Shown here: piece by piece, positions 13,801 through 26,719 of the stretch
Layout of the letters: the number at the start of each line of letters is the position of its first letter
Position numbering within the stretch: the first letter of the stretch is position 1
From: Apricaphanius iberus
Lineage: Eukaryota > Chordata > Actinopteri > Cyprinodontiformes > Aphaniidae
Direction: 5' to 3'
NCBI GenBank assembly: GCA_028564705.1
Contig: JAPXFQ010002814.1
Coordinates: 744,001 to 808,000, forward strand
DNA: 64,000 bases
The notes under the pieces: model-generated
The model's input: only the letters and a program-made list of their open reading frames with translations
Told to the model about the DNA's origin: nothing
Database searches by the model: none
Program-made: the position numbers and the translations under genes

Positions 13801-13979
13801 TTCTGATAACATGGCTTTTCTCTTAATGCTGCTTTGTTCATTGCTGATGTTGAATCTAAGATCAAGTGATCCTTACTGGGTAAGTACATCTTGCAACATC
13901 TGTGGCTCTTTGGACAAATGACTATGGATAGAACTGCCCAGCCTTTGTACATTCCCCTCAAATCTCAAAAGAGTTAACA

Positions 13980-15790
13980 GAGGACAGCCTGGATCTTTAT
14001 CCAGGATAGTTTTTTGCAAGTCATAAATAGACATGCCCCACTTTAGAGCTTCAGAGTTAAGGGTCGTGACAATCCCTGGTTTTCTTCTGAGCTTGGAGAC
14101 ATTTCTTCATGACCGCAATTTGGCTTGGGCCAAGGCAAGAAAAATGGGCTCTTCATCCGGTTGGCTTGTTTTTAGGCAGTTAAGAAATAAATGCTCTTCT
14201 TTTATTAAGAAAGCAACATCTGACTTTTATCTGTCAGCCACTAAAGACACCTTAAATGATCCCAGAAAATTTTGTAAGGCTATAAAACTACTTACTCTAA
14301 ACAAAGATATAATTAATGTTCCTCCTTTTATTATGAAAGAGTCTGCAATTGTTCATGACAAGCTGGAGATATTGAACCATTTTAATGAGCATTTTATTCA
14401 GTCTGGTTCTTTGTTTGACACCGCTTGTCCTTCTACTGTGACACCTTATAGAGATGTACCAGTCTCTACAAGTGTCTTCAATTTCACTCCATTCTTAGTG
14501 CCCGACGTTCATAAAGCCCTAAAAGAGCTGGCTCCTAAAAAACCTCCAGGACCTGACCTCAAAGAGCCTTACTTTTTAAAAATGGCTGCTGATTGTGTAG
14601 CAACTCTAACATACCCTTTAATCTCACTTTAGAGAGCAACACCATTCCCAAAATATAGAAATCTGCATTCGTTTGTCCATTATTGAAAGGGGGTGACCCG
14701 TCAAACTTAAATAATTTCAGGCCAATTTATAATCTTTCTGTTTTGGCCAAAACTCTTGAATCCCTCGTGAGTGATCGGATGAAAGACTTCCTGCATGCAC
14801 AGGACATTTTATCCCCAGTTCAGTCTGGTTTTAGGAAAAAACATAGTACCATCACAGCTGCAATGAAGGTGATAAATGACATTTCTGTTGCTTGTGACAA
14901 GAAGCAGCACTGAGCATCACTTTTTATTGATTTGTCAAAAGCTTTTGACAAGGTTGATCATGATGTTTTAAAGATTAGGCTTCTTAATTTGGGGTTCTCA
15001 GAGAAAACAGTCTAACGGTTCTCAAACTATCTTAGTGACAGAACCCAGTGCATTAAGCATGATGGTGTTCACTCTGGTATTTTACCAATCCTTAAAGGGA
15101 TGCCACAAGGCTCTGTGTTAGGCCCTCTTTTATTTACTATTTATATAAATAACCTTGATCGGTATGTCTGCAAACTTTCATTTTTATGCAGATGACAGTT
15201 ATTTACTGCTGTGCACCCTCTCTTTATCACCAATTGCAAAGCTCGCAGCCACCACTGTGAGCTGTACTCTCGTGTAGGCTGGTCTGCTCTGGCAACACGA
15301 AGGCTCTGTCATTGGTATACCTTTATATATAAGGCTATTCTTGGCGTGCTTCCATCCTATTTATGTTCACTTCTTACGAAAAAAAGTACTGGTCATTACT
15401 CTCTGCGTTCTCAGGCTGTTGTATTGCTTTCTGTCCCACATGTTAGAACTGAGCTGGGTAAAAGGGCCTTTGTTTGTTTAGAACCCTTTACATGGAATTT
15501 GCTGCAGAACGTCTTAAAACTTAGTAATTTGATTCCTTTGAGTGTTTTTAAGTAAAAAATGAGATGGTTTGAGTTGGATTCCCGAACATGCCAATGTTTT
15601 TAATTCAGATTTTATTGTAAGTGCAAAATTGGCCTTCCATTTATTTATCTATTTTTATTTCCATGTTTTTCTGTGTGTTTCTGTATGTATGTAATGTGTT
15701 GTAACTCAGCTGCCTATCTTGGCCAGGTCTCCATTGCAAAAGAGATTTTTAGTCTCAATGGAACTCTCCTGGTTAAATAAAGGATATATA
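13980..15790 (+). mobile_element. LINE (L2/CR1-like), pseudogene copy
   Basis: A non-LTR retrotransposon copy lacking its 5' half. In order it shows the end of the endonuclease-RT linker, RT blocks, a C-terminal domain, and a 3' UTR ending in cctggttaaataaagg, a 3' end typical of fish LINEs of this group. There are several frameshifts and stops. It is probably an old insertion. Confidence 0.8.
14033..15555 (+). pseudogene. LINE reverse transcriptase pseudogene
   Basis: RT landmarks are visible in order: LAPKKPPGPD (near 14545), NNFRPIYNLSVLAK (near 14715), SGFRKKHSTITA, DLSKAFDKVDHDVL (near 14930), GMPQGSVLGPLLF (near 15100), and the catalytic FYADDSYLL (near 15190). Stops or shifts occur near 14632, 14911, 15013 and 15200. 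Just after YADD the sequence jumps to the C-terminal domain (KAILGVLPSYL, HYSLRSQ, GKRAF), so an internal segment is deleted. An intact protein would reverse-transcribe its own RNA at nicked DNA; this copy cannot. Confidence 0.8.
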
Positions 15791-15799
15791 TAATATCAT

Positions 15800-17040
15800 A
15801 ATTATCAAGAAAGCTGAAAATTTCTAAACATAACATTAACAACAGATCATTGCATTTGGTCCTTCTCGGTAGATATGCATTCATAGAAGGACATAAAGTA
15901 TGTGACTAAGGATGAACAAAGAACACTATGATGTGAAATGTGACCACTGGACATGACTGATGTCATTAGTAGCTTCCAACAGGTTTTCCTTCAGGATCCG
16001 GGAGCAATTAGCTCTTTCCATCTTCCTTTTGACTCTGACCAGATTCTCTATTCTCTGTACCAAAAACAAAAGAAAGAGAGCTTGGTAACAACATTCTGAC
16101 AAGATAAATGGCTACAACAAACAATTTATTTAAAAACTGTGGGAGTTTGCTTTGTATCAAAATGTCATTAGACTGAAGTTAATACTTCACAGTGGGTGAC
16201 TGAAGGAGGACTTGTGTTTGCCTTTAATGTAGCAAGAAAACACTTTGTCTGGCTAGATTGACTTTAGGCAATTACTTTAAGGGCATTCCTCAATCAATAA
16301 AATGCTGTGTGTGTGTGTGTGTGCGTGCGTTTGTATGCCTTTGTGTTTAATACACAGCAATGTGTTTGCCTGTATTTTTTCTTCTTTTTTTTTTCGTTGT
16401 TGAAAACGACATGTTTTTTTATTAAACACTGCTGTTAAAAAGTATTTGCTGCCTTTTACATAAAGGTCTCCAATAAATTAATTTTATTAACACTGAATAA
16501 ATAAAAAAAAATTTAGAGAACTTTTTGTTCAAAAACAATTACCTAAAACCTGCATCCAAATCAATCCTACTGTATGTATTAAATTAATTTCTCACCACAT
16601 TACTTGTTCGATTTACTGTAATTAAAAGGAATGATTACATCATTTGGGATACAGAACAATCCAGAACAAAATCTAAATTACTTGCCCTAGTTATTGTCAG
16701 TATTCATGACTCGAAAAGAGACTGGGTAAAAATATTTCCATGGGTGGGATACAAGGCTATAACCAAAAATAACACAAACACTCATCTTACATTTGTAAAT
16801 AAACATTTTGATAATCTCCCAAGATTTATTGGAAAATATTCTGAGTATCTTTAAAGTTGTGGGATTTATACCAGACTTAAGGTCACACAGCTTTTTTGAA
16901 AAAGGACAGCAGGCCCACAGTCAACTGTGGTGGAGTTCGTGTAATGGTCTAGCGCAGCTTTGCTATTTTAGGACATAGGTCACTTTCTGTAATTGTTCAC
17001 TCAAATAGACAACACTAAAGGACAACAATCAGTGTATTGG
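15800..17040. other. No gene recognised
   Basis: AT-rich DNA with a short (GT)n run at about 16305-16330. No exon, RNA gene or element boundary can be supported. Confidence 0.4.
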
Positions 17041-17042
17041 CT

Positions 17043-17590
17043 TAAAGTGCAACTAACCCCAATATCAACTTTTTTTGCTGATAAACTATATGAATGTTTA
17101 ATAGAGCTGTCGACAAGTCTGGTAATTATTTTGGGTATTTTAGTTCATTTTATTAAAAATATTAATTTTGTACCAAAAAACGTTAGTGGAGTTCCCTCTT
17201 CATGTTAATACTTCTAAACATCCAGGCTTTGCTTCCGGCTCTTTGCCCCCCTCTGAGGCAGTGGAGCTTGAGTTGCTATTGCTCTTCAACTTTCTGCCAA
17301 TGTGTGTGTTACCAAAGACAGAAGCACTGAAGAATTGCTGTAGAAAGTAAGGATTTCCCTGATCACGTAGTTTCAGACTCGATTGGAATCGGACGTTACC
17401 TTTGGATCAGGACATGGATCTGTACCGGTCAATTTTTAAATTCTATGTGGGTGGGGCTGGTGGCTATCTCTACTTCAACTAGTTAATACCTTGTCCATAC
17501 TATTTATCTTTTATTCACCTAAAATAATACTCAATCCAAAAAGCTGAACAGGAACTACTTATTTAGGTGAAATTCAACTACCGCACTTAG
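17043..17590. mobile_element. Probable MITE
   Basis: It starts near cttaaagtgcaactaacccc and ends near a related inverted sequence (caactaccgcactta). The interior is non-coding. Inverted ends are imperfect and no target duplication is clear. Confidence 0.35.
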
Positions 17591-18219
17591 AATACACCTG
17601 CTACGGTTCCTGCTCCACATGGAACCGTAATGCCCATTCAAGTGTGATCTAATAGTGGGATTGCTGCAGAAGTTGTTGTCATCAGGTTCAGGATTTTTTG
17701 CCTTGGACAAATGACTTCATATGACTACTAATGGGGGTTCAGATGTTGTGGATGCTGTATGTACGCGTTGCCACACTGGAGACTGGAATTACGTGTCGAT
17801 TCAACCAAAGTTTTAATATGCAGAAACATTTCTCGAACTAAACCGATCAGAAGTCTAAAAGGCTCTGAACTAACAGTTTCCCGACCCATAAACTACACTT
17901 CAGTGGCAGAAAAGCCACCGGTAGGAATCTGGAAAATATTCAGGTAACGTGACCCCTGATATGTATATACATATTCTTGTTATTAAGTTCATTTAAGCTG
18001 AGTTGCTATTTTTATATGACAATTTTATGTTTAGGCTTCTGTTGCACAAAAGTCCAAAAGTGAATAATTGATGTTATTTATTACTTGATTTTTCAAGGTA
18101 CCTCGCAGAAGTGCTCTGTTAACAGAATTGCTAAATGTTAAAATAAGGTGAATAAAAAAGGTTAATTCTGGATAGGTTTCTTCACTCTTCTTTGCTCTTA
18201 TTTTATGTATTACCCATAA

Positions 18220-18570
18220 GTATCTAAGTATCGGATCGGGACCTGGTATCGGCAGATACTCAAAAGGCGTCTCTCACCCGGTACGACTCGACTCGGATCG
18301 AATCGACTCAGCCTCAGCATCTTTTACTCTCCATTGGCAGAAGTTGGGCTGAGCCGCGCCAAGCCGTTACTATTTTTCGTACCAGCTCTGCTGTGGTTCC
18401 ATCTGGGCTGAACTGGTACTGAAAAGCGACGTCAGACGGTTGTCGGTCCCTGGAGTTCCTGGAGATTAACTTGACAGCGTCTTTTAACAACATACTGACC
18501 ACCATTTTGAAACCTCGCTACAGCGAGTGGATGTTTTTAGTGTTTGCTGAAGAACAATGATGACGTTAAA
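18220..18570. mobile_element. Probable hAT-type MITE fragment
   Basis: Sequence around ttcgtaccagctctgctgtgg and ggtactgaaaagcgacgtc resembles non-autonomous fish hAT elements, with GC content well above the surroundings. Repeated ggatcggg/ctcggatcg words occur at its left. I recognise the style rather than an exact family. Confidence 0.35.
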
Positions 18571-19867
18571 AACCAGTGCTGTGATCCAAACAGAGTTTCA
18601 TCATTTCTGAGCTTGTTGGCTGAAGAGAAGATTCAGTGTGGGCTGTATGGAGCTGCTCGCTGTGAGAGGGTACTCGGAGCTGACCGAAGTTCGGAGCCGA
18701 TTTATCTCACCAGCAGGCCGAAGCAGAGAAGCAGAGAACGCCAAAGTCCTGAACTCGCTGTCTTGTACTCTCGGTGAGAAGCAAATTTCATGCCGCCTGT
18801 ATATTTTATTCACAATATTAACCTATTCAGCTCCATATTATATTCACTATGACAGTTTTTTTTTTTTATTACCGGTTATCCAAATTAGTTCTGATGCTAC
18901 TTTTTGTTTTTGTAAATATGAATGACCTACTTAAGTTTTCTGCAGCACAATAAGACATATTTGTTTCTATTCCTTAATTTGAATACCTATTGTATGTTTT
19001 TGAATGCACTGTAAGCATAGTACTTAAAAAAAAATATCTGCAATCAGTTGCAGCGGGATCATCAGGAGCAGGAAACCGGCTTATGGAGGGTGGAGATGAC
19101 ACAATGCCTTCAATCTGCCTTCATTCAAACCTTCATGGGATGCTGGGGCAGATTGTACACCATGACCCACAGACATGTGCAACTGGACCTTTGTTTCCGA
19201 ACTTTTTCTATACCTGTCCAATAAAAATGTCCAAGTTATATGCCTGTATTTTCATTTGCAGTTGCATTACACGTTGTTTGGTGAAATCATTTTACAATAT
19301 CATGTCTTGTATCAGGGTTCGGTAACATTTTTAAAATCTGTTAGCAACATTTGCTCTGGCTGTTAAAAGTAAAAAAGTCTAGGTCTGCTAAATAAGTAAA
19401 TTGCATAAATTCAAAAGCTGCTGAAAAGCCTAAGCCTATTCAAAGATTGGATATCTGTAAAACACATTGTAGTGGTGATTGAAAAAAACTGAAAACATTT
19501 TCAAAGCACACAGCTTCATTCCAAAACGGATACAGTTGTGATTTGTAATTCGTAGAATTTTTAGCATGTAAAGATTATTGTATATATGGTTAAGTGAAAC
19601 ATCTTAAATCAACAGAATTAAATGTAGAGCCTTTAGGATGGGATAATATGTAGCATAGTCCCACAGCTTTAACAGCAACAAGACCACAAAACAGATTTTG
19701 GACAGTTAAATCACATAATTTAAACTGTAGCAGTCTGAGGTTTTGCTACATTATGCATACAAATTGATACAATCGAAATATGAGATATCAACTTGAAAAA
19801 ACAGTCATGTGTCTGTCATGTCTAGCTTCCACAGAACAATGGAAACTCCTTACTGTAAGGGCACACA

Positions 19868-20072
19868 GAGGCAATCAGCTGTGTCGCTCCAGCGCTGGAC
19901 GTAGTTTGCTGCACATGTAGATGAATGTTTGTTCTGATATCCTAAAGTTGTGTAACCACTGAGCTTCGGTGAAACCCAGAAGAACGCCCCATCGCTGAAA
20001 GGCCCAGTTAAACAACCAAACCGACGGTCGGCTGCGACAACTTTGCAGGGTAGTCATCTGAAACACGCACAC
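19868..20072 (-). pseudogene. PIF/Harbinger transposase fragment (N-terminal)
   Basis: The - strand frame of about 65 codons contains LLGFTEAQWLHNFRISEQTF followed by IYMCSKLRPALERHS. This matches the N-terminal part of fish Harbinger (HARBI1-like) nucleases, just before the first catalytic Asp. It stops there and I see no DDE core downstream on the same strand, so it is a fragment. Such transposases normally have 350-450 residues and work with a separate Myb-like protein. Confidence 0.6.
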
Positions 20073-20314
20073 ACAGAATACTTATTACTAAAGCCAACTT
20101 GTCAACATAGGTTTTTTATGCTGGGCTTTAGCGAATAAATAAATACCTAGAGCGTATTTATAGCCTACCAAACCGGGGTAGTATTTGCATTGGCTTACCC
20201 ACACAAGCCGCCGGGTCCTGTCTGTAGCATCAAACTCCTGTAGGGCTTCTCACACTCCTTTGTACTACACCATGTTTTTCCTTGCTGCCTATAGCTTTTC
20301 CAGGGTCTTTATTC

Positions 20315-20470
20315 AATTAATCAATGAATCAAACTTTATTTATAGAGGGCTTATCCAACTACATAGCTTCTCAAAGTGCTTTACAGAGTAAAAGCACCCC
20401 ACAAACCCCACCCTTCCCAAACCCAAAATAAAATAATCACAACTATCGAATCATCGCTAGTTATCATAGA
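20315..20470 (-). mobile_element. Probable LINE 3' tail
   Basis: The motif caatgaatcaaactttatttatagag followed by ctcaaagtgctttacag resembles reverse-complemented fish LINE 3' ends, with a short tandem aatcaatg-type tail. Only about 150 bp is recognisable. Confidence 0.4.
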
Positions 20471-21309
20471 TGCTTGCATGTTGTGGTGGCCATGGGTGGA
20501 AGAACTGTGTAGTTATTAGGTTTATGGAGCAATCACATTGGGCCAGGTTAGCGTGAATACCTTTCTCCTATTAATAAATAAAAACATAATTTGTGACTGT
20601 CCTTTTTTGTCTTTGTCTGATTTTATGCAAAAATCAACTTTTTGGAGCTTTTAACCTCCGTGTAACAAGAGAGGAGCAGGCCAAGATATTACCCCGTCAG
20701 AAAAAGATCAGTTTAAAGTAACTTGATCTTTTGATAGTGGAAACACAGCTTTAGATGCAAAATAAAACAATATATTACATTTTGCTTTGAGCTTTTTTTA
20801 TGTGTTCTTTTTTTTTCATAAATGGTTATAATTTTGGTCTTGTATTTTAAATGGTTGCTTTTGTTGTGCTTTTGTATATTTCTGCTTTACATTTTTGGAT
20901 GCTAACCATGTTAATTTGTAAGCTGTAAGATACAAATGTCCAAACTAGTATAAAAAACCCAGCAGCTCTATTACGAGGATGCAGATAAAAGTGACCTCTG
21001 CAAATGAGCTTCTGTCTGTCCTGGGGATGCTGTGGCACAATGGTAAAACATTTGAAATAAAAATCTGCTCTGTGGCTTTTTCTATTGCATGTTGAGATGA
21101 TCATGTAAGACATTAATCGTAGACGCACCACAGACAGGACTCAGGAAACTCCATAGTAAACCTTAACACAGAAATTTGAACCAGAGATTGACAGTGAAAA
21201 AGTAACGTAATGTGGCTGAGTGTTACTCTAAGGGGTGTACTTTTGCAAATGTCAAAGTGAGAGGTTTTCCTAGCATATTTAGAAAAAATAAAATTTTCTA
21301 AGCTGAGAT

Positions 21310-23280
21310 GGGACTAAAGCATAAATTAATTCATGCTAACTACATATTGCTTGATGATAAAGTTGTTTATTGTCGGAAGGATAAACCCATTGAGTTGTCA
21401 CAACTTGTTTTCAAGGGGGTCCTGCATGCCTCACATTCAATACAAGTTATCACGATACAATTAAGGACACTACACAGTACAGTAAAATACATATACACGC
21501 ACACAAAAGAACAGGACAGCGGTCAATAAATCATTTTGCAACCAGGTTTGAACAGTAATTGAGAACAGAATGCAAGATTCAATGCAAGCATGAACAGTTT
21601 TTAGAAAGATATGAAAACAAGGCATGATTAAAGAAATTAAATGATGTTGAAGATCTGATACCAAGGGCTAGGGGATTCTAGCCATTTGGTTCTTCCAACA
21701 TAAAAGCTTTTCTGGCAGTTGTTTTCATGACATATGGAACAGAGAAAAAGGAATAGATGGAGTGTCTGGTTCGATATTTAGAACAATATTGCGTAAAATA
21801 TTGTTTGAGATATAATGGGTAGTTAAAGTGAGTACATTTAAAAATAAATTGAAACCAGTGAAACTGTGGTCGTGCATGTTGAGAGAGAAGCTGAAGAGAT
21901 TGTTACACAATGCAGACAATCAAATATAAATCTATAGATCCTATTATACACTTTGGTCAAGGTAGCTAACATAGATTTGGAGGCAGATATGTACACTACA
22001 TCACAGTAGCCCAAAATTGGGAAAATAAATTGCATAGCAAGTTTCTTTCTCACATTATATGTAAAGCAACATATTAAGACGCCAATTCACTTTTCTCACT
22101 GTATAATCGATGTGGGTTTTAAATGACAGAGTAGAATCTAACCAGACACCAAGAAATTTAATTTGATCAACTATCTGCAGAGTAGTACCATCTTTACAAG
22201 ATATTTTACAGACTGCATCAGAAATAGATCTTTCAGATTAAAAGGGAGATAGAAGATTATTAGTCTTGAGATATTCTGACAGTTGGGAGTAGACCAGTTT
22301 TTCCAGGATTTTTTAAATTGAACAAATAACAGATATAGGTCTATAATTGTTACAGTCAAGAACATAATTTGCTTTATAGATTGGCGTAATCCGTGCCAAT
22401 TTCCATATGTATGGTATTTTATTAGTGATCCAGGGAAGATGTTCACCCTTTACGTTCACCATTCTCCACAGAGCATGTCTGTCCAGCACTTTGTTATATT
22501 CAGTATAAGAAATAATCCCATGCATCTTGTACATTAGGTATTAATTGAAAACGGTCCAGGTTTATATTAACCAAGTCCATACAAAATAAATGTGTATTCA
22601 TTTTCTTATGTTGCCGGATTTTTATCAATTTTGGAGGTGATTTGGGGAGTTTAATTTTCCATACACAGTAAAAAATAGAGTGATCGCTAAAGCAATCAGA
22701 CATAACACCAGATTTAATAACCCTATCAGGATGTCAGACCAGTATCCAATCCAGCAAAGTGCTTGTTTTCTTGTGACTCCTGTTGGTTCATCTATAAACT
22801 GGGTGAGATTTATACCAGTGAATTTTATTTTAATTGTATTAGATGTTTTATCTAGCCAGTTCTTATTGAAGTCACCCAGTAGAATTAAATGGTAGATATA
22901 GAGAAGATTGTTGAAACCAAGTTGTTAAATGAGTCATGTGGGGAGGAGCGTGGCCTGTATATACTACCTATGTGTAAACACTTATTCGTGTGTAGTACAA
23001 TTTTTACAAATACTGATTCAAAACCCTGTGAACCAGTAGTAGAAGTAATAATTTTGGATGCAAGGTCTGCAGAGACATAAATAGCCACACATCCATGCCT
23101 AGTTGTTCTATCAGCTCTATATAGGACATATTCCATAATACTAATTTAATTATCTGAAATATCTTTATTAAGAAATGTTTCCGAAAGTGTAATAATATTC
23201 GGTTTGCGCAAATGAACCCATGCACGAAGTAGATCAATTTTAAGTACCAGACTTCTTATATTTAATTGAATTAAACAAGA
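21310..23280 (-). mobile_element. LINE (endonuclease plus RT), decayed copy
   Basis: A long non-LTR retrotransposon copy on the - strand, reading from about 23.28 kb down to 21.3 kb. It contains an AP-endonuclease domain, an N-terminal RT piece and a C-terminal tail with several breaks and at least one internal deletion. Confidence 0.7.
22170..23270 (-). pseudogene. LINE ORF2 pseudogene (endonuclease and RT start)
   Basis: On the - strand the endonuclease part shows LRKPNIITLSETFL, then YRADRTTRHGCVAIYVS, then IGSIYRPRSSPHDSF and ILLGDFN, and near 22.70 kb SDCFSDHSIFYCVW. This is the EEP-nuclease order: TET-like, YRP, GDFN and SDH motifs. It then continues to RITPIYK, CNNYRPISVI and ILEKLVYSQL, the first RT blocks. 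The region around the catalytic YxDD is missing, and stops and frameshifts separate the pieces. An intact relative would nick DNA and prime reverse transcription; this copy is dead. Confidence 0.7.
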
Positions 23281-23704
23281 TACATGAAAAGACTGTTAGG
23301 TTGCAACTCTTATGAGTTAGACCACATACACACATACAGATGACATAAAACACTAAATGACAAGTTAAGACCATCAAAGATGCACAGGCTATATTCTGAA
23401 TACTTCTAACACATCACACAGCTTGTACAGTTCCTTCTTGAGCCGTTAATATGTGGCTCTTCCTATCTTTCTGCAGCATTTGTTCGACTACTGTGACCTT
23501 AGATTTTTACCCTTACATGAGTTTCAGGCTTTTTTTCATCCATCTAACTGAAGGTAATGACCCCAAAGCTTAGTAAGACTTATCTAAGCTCAGAGCCTAA
23601 CTCTTATATCTTTCTATGGATAGTTTTGAAATGTTCTTTCTCCCCAAGCCAACAAAGTGGGTATGTGTCGTTAATATAAGAGAAAAAATAACCTATCGCT
23701 TGAG

Positions 23705-24652
23705 AGGTGGACCGGCTGGCTTCCTGGTGCAGTCATAACAACCTGGAGCTGAACGCCCAGAAGACAGTGGAGATGATCATGGACTTCAGGAAAGTCACAG
23801 CCCCACCGTATCCCCTCACCCTGATGGACTCTCCCACCCCCATCTCCATCGTGGACTCCTTCCGTTTCCTGGGCACCACCATCACCCAGGACCTCAAGTG
23901 GGAGCCAACCATCAGCTCCCTCATCAAGAAGGCCCAGCAGAGGATGTACTTCCTGCGGCAGCTGAGGAAACTCAAGGTGCCGACCGAGATGCTGGTGCAG
24001 TTCTACACGGCCATCATCGAGTCCATCCTCACCTCCTCCATCACCGTGTGGTTCCCCGGCGCCGCAGACCGGGACAGACACCGACTGCAGCGCATCGTGC
24101 GTGCTGCTGAGAAGGTGATTGGCTTCCAGGACCCGGAGGCGTGTGGGTCGGATCACAGCTGACCCTTCTCACCCTGGACACCGACTATTCTCCCTCCTCC
24201 CCTCAGGCAGGAGGCTACGGTCCATCCAGACCCACACCTCCCGCCACCTGAACAGTTTCTTCCCCTCCGCCATCAGACTCATGAACAATAACAAGACCCG
24301 ATAGTTCAGTTAAAGACCCATGTAGGATAGAACCATCTGCACTACGTAACTTTATTTTACTGCACTGTGTGGTCTGATCACACTTAGATCTGCTGCTGTC
24401 ATTCACCTGCACATCTGTGAATGGAACCCTGCTGCTGTTCTTATGTTAAAAGGATGTTTATCTCTTCATAGTTCTTTTATATTACATACAGATTATAATA
24501 TTTATAAAGACTTTAGCCTTATGGCTCATTCTTTTTATTTTATTTTATTTTTACTTATGTTAAATGTTTTATGTGCACAACTGTACCGGAAAAAATTCCT
24601 AGTTTGTGAACTTGTTCTCAAACAATGGCAATAAAACCGATTCTGATTCTGA
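23705..24652 (+). mobile_element. LINE 3' half, GC-rich and comparatively young
   Basis: This + strand copy begins inside the RT C-terminal region and runs to a 3' UTR ending in ataaaaccgattctgattctga, a short tandem tail. It is clearly more GC-rich than its neighbours and has one long open frame, which suggests a more recent insertion than the adjoining LINE. Confidence 0.75.
23707..24303 (+). pseudogene. LINE ORF2 C-terminal part
   Basis: The 151-codon frame 23707-24162 contains NNLELNAQKTVEMIMDFRK, then SFRFLGTTITQDLKW, then RMYFLRQLRKLKVP and YTAIIESILTSSITVWF. This is the conserved domain downstream of the catalytic YxDD in L2/Rex-type LINEs. A frameshift near 24.12-24.16 kb moves the last part to another frame (24119-24304), with DPSHPGHRLFSLLPSGRR and LNSFFPSAIRLMN, the usual C-terminus. 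The upstream endonuclease and catalytic RT core are absent. Long open frames on the other strand here are shadows. Confidence 0.8.
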
Positions 24653-24839
24653 AAATTATACTTCTTTATGTAGTCCTTCTAGGTATTTTCATTTTATGAA
24701 AATCTAGTCATAATTCTGGGAAATGTATTCATAGCATTTAATATGAAGTATAACCTTTTTATTTAAATAATCAGTATATATACATTATTGAGAGTCTTCA
24801 GAAGAAAACTCTTAGACATAAAACAAGACCATGGTATTT

Positions 24840-24990
24840 AAATCATGGTATTTTCATATTTACATATTTATTTATCCCCCCATTTATTTATTTATTTCCA
24901 CATTTATTCATGCATTTGTTTCCATATTTATTTATTTATTTATTTACCCATTTCTAGATCACAATTATTTACACATTTCTAGATCACATT
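24840..24990. repeat. ATTT-rich simple sequence
   Basis: Interspersed runs of atttattt, with ctagatcacaattattt-like phrases repeated at about 24955 and 24978. Low-complexity DNA without coding meaning. Confidence 0.8.
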
Positions 24991-25289
24991 TATTTACAGA
25001 ATTACAGGAGTGTATTCTAATAAGGCGAGTGTTTCTAATACTGACCTAAAGCCTGATTGGTCAGCTTCAATAAATATACCATTTTACGCCTGCTAGAGGC
25101 GGGACTCCTAATTGACATTGACATAAACTTTGGTCTAATTCTCCCGTTTTTAGTTGTTAACAATTGACACCACTGGGGGCCAATAATTTCGAGATAAAAA
25201 CATTAGGGGGGGAAAAAATCAGGGGCCCCTCTCCCTTTTCGGGCTCTGGGTTGTCAGGTTTACTTTTCTCCCCACTACAACGTCCCTGA

Positions 25290-25575
25290 TAGTTTGTTAA
25301 CACCGCCCCAAATGGCAGTGTCAGCAGCGACAAGATTACATGTTATGTCTACGGTTGAGGCCGTTGGAGGAGCGTTGCAGTCTCTGCGGCGCTTTGTGAG
25401 CGTTGGCTCCGTCAACTTTTCAAGCTTTTCCTGCATTTCACTCGTCAAAGCGCATAACGCTAGCAACACAGAAGTTCATCTAGTTGAACTTTTGACAGTC
25501 TTAACGCTCTTGACGCAGAACAGCAACCAATCAGAGCATCTCACTGTAGTGACGTTGCACAATATCGATGCTGCC
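25290..25575. mobile_element. Partial Harbinger-type MITE
   Basis: Phrases including gacaagattacat, cgttggctccgtcaac, aacagaagttca-like and caaccaatcagag also occur in order in the element at 61058-61824. This copy is diverged and I could not define its ends. Confidence 0.5.
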
Positions 25576-26484
25576 TAGAAGAGAAAGGACCACATATGAG
25601 CTTTGCAAGCTTCAGCTTAAAAATGTATTTTCTGTGTATATGCAGGTAAACATAAATCAAGTGATTCTGTAACATATGTAAGATGGATTGTCTCTATAGG
25701 CACCAGTCCCCCATGGTCCTGAAATGAATCAGGCAAGCACAGAAAATGAGTGTGTTCTTATTGAGTTATTAGATAATGTCTACCTTTATACCACACTTTA
25801 AGTTTTTATGTATACCATATTGGAGGTGATGTAGTCAGTCCTCTTTTCTTAAAGAAAAATGGTTTCCTGAAAGAGAGACACAGTTTTACTCCTGGCTTGA
25901 ACCAAAATCATATGTATATCAAGCCTAAAAGTTCCCTCACATCAGGCTAAATAACAGATAAATCTTTTGTACACTAATCAGAGTATGACTATTTATTATA
26001 ATTAACCAGGGCGGAGGTAACTGAGACCCTTAGCAAGTTGTTTAGAGTCTTATTTTATTTTGTTTCTGTTAAATTTTCTGTTCGAGGTGTCTATTATCTA
26101 GTAATTCATGAATGATTCATTCCTATAGTACTCTAAGTAATTTGTTTCTCAGTTCAGGGTCGCTCAGCACCAAGGAGTTACAAGGCAGGCATCCAGCTAT
26201 GATAAGTACAACTTCATTGAATTCTAATTCATCATTCCTCTACCAAATGCAACCATTAGAGCAAATGGATGACTTTTTAATTGTCTGTCTGCTGTTACAC
26301 GTCAGCAGTTTTTATTGATGGTAGTGTCTAATGCCGTGTTCAATTACTTTCTCTGCTTTATTTTGATATGAGGTTCACATTAAGCTTCTCACCTATTGAC
26401 ACCTTCCATTTCTCCTTAAAGTATTTTTTACAGGGGGGGACAAAGTCTTATCCCGAAGGAATTTCTTCCTTTTGAAATGTTTAA

Positions 26485-26700
26485 CTGGCATTAGAATAGA
26501 ATAGAATAGAAAAATCAATTATTGTTCTAAAACAGGTAAAGTCAGTGACGGAGAGTATCAATATTCACATAAAAACAGTATAAAAACAGAATTCAGACTA
26601 ATATGTACATTAAGGAAAAAAATGACAAAACAAAAGCACTCTGCAATAAAAAAAATAAAGTGACACAAGATCTGAATGTGCGGTTTGAAGTTATGGGAAG
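26485..26700 (-). mobile_element. Probable LINE/SINE 3' end with gaata tail
   Basis: The pentamer repeat agaatagaatagaata adjoins sequence that reads as a reversed retroposon 3' end (aaaatcaattattgttc). The pentamer would be the 3' tail. The body is too diverged to assign. Confidence 0.35.
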
Positions 26701-26719
26701 AAAAGCATGCAGTCATCTG

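Noticed and set aside
23671..24156. 161-codon frame on -
   Set aside because: It is the shadow of the GC-rich LINE ORF2 on +. Its composition (Gly/His/Asp-rich) is typical of an antisense artefact.
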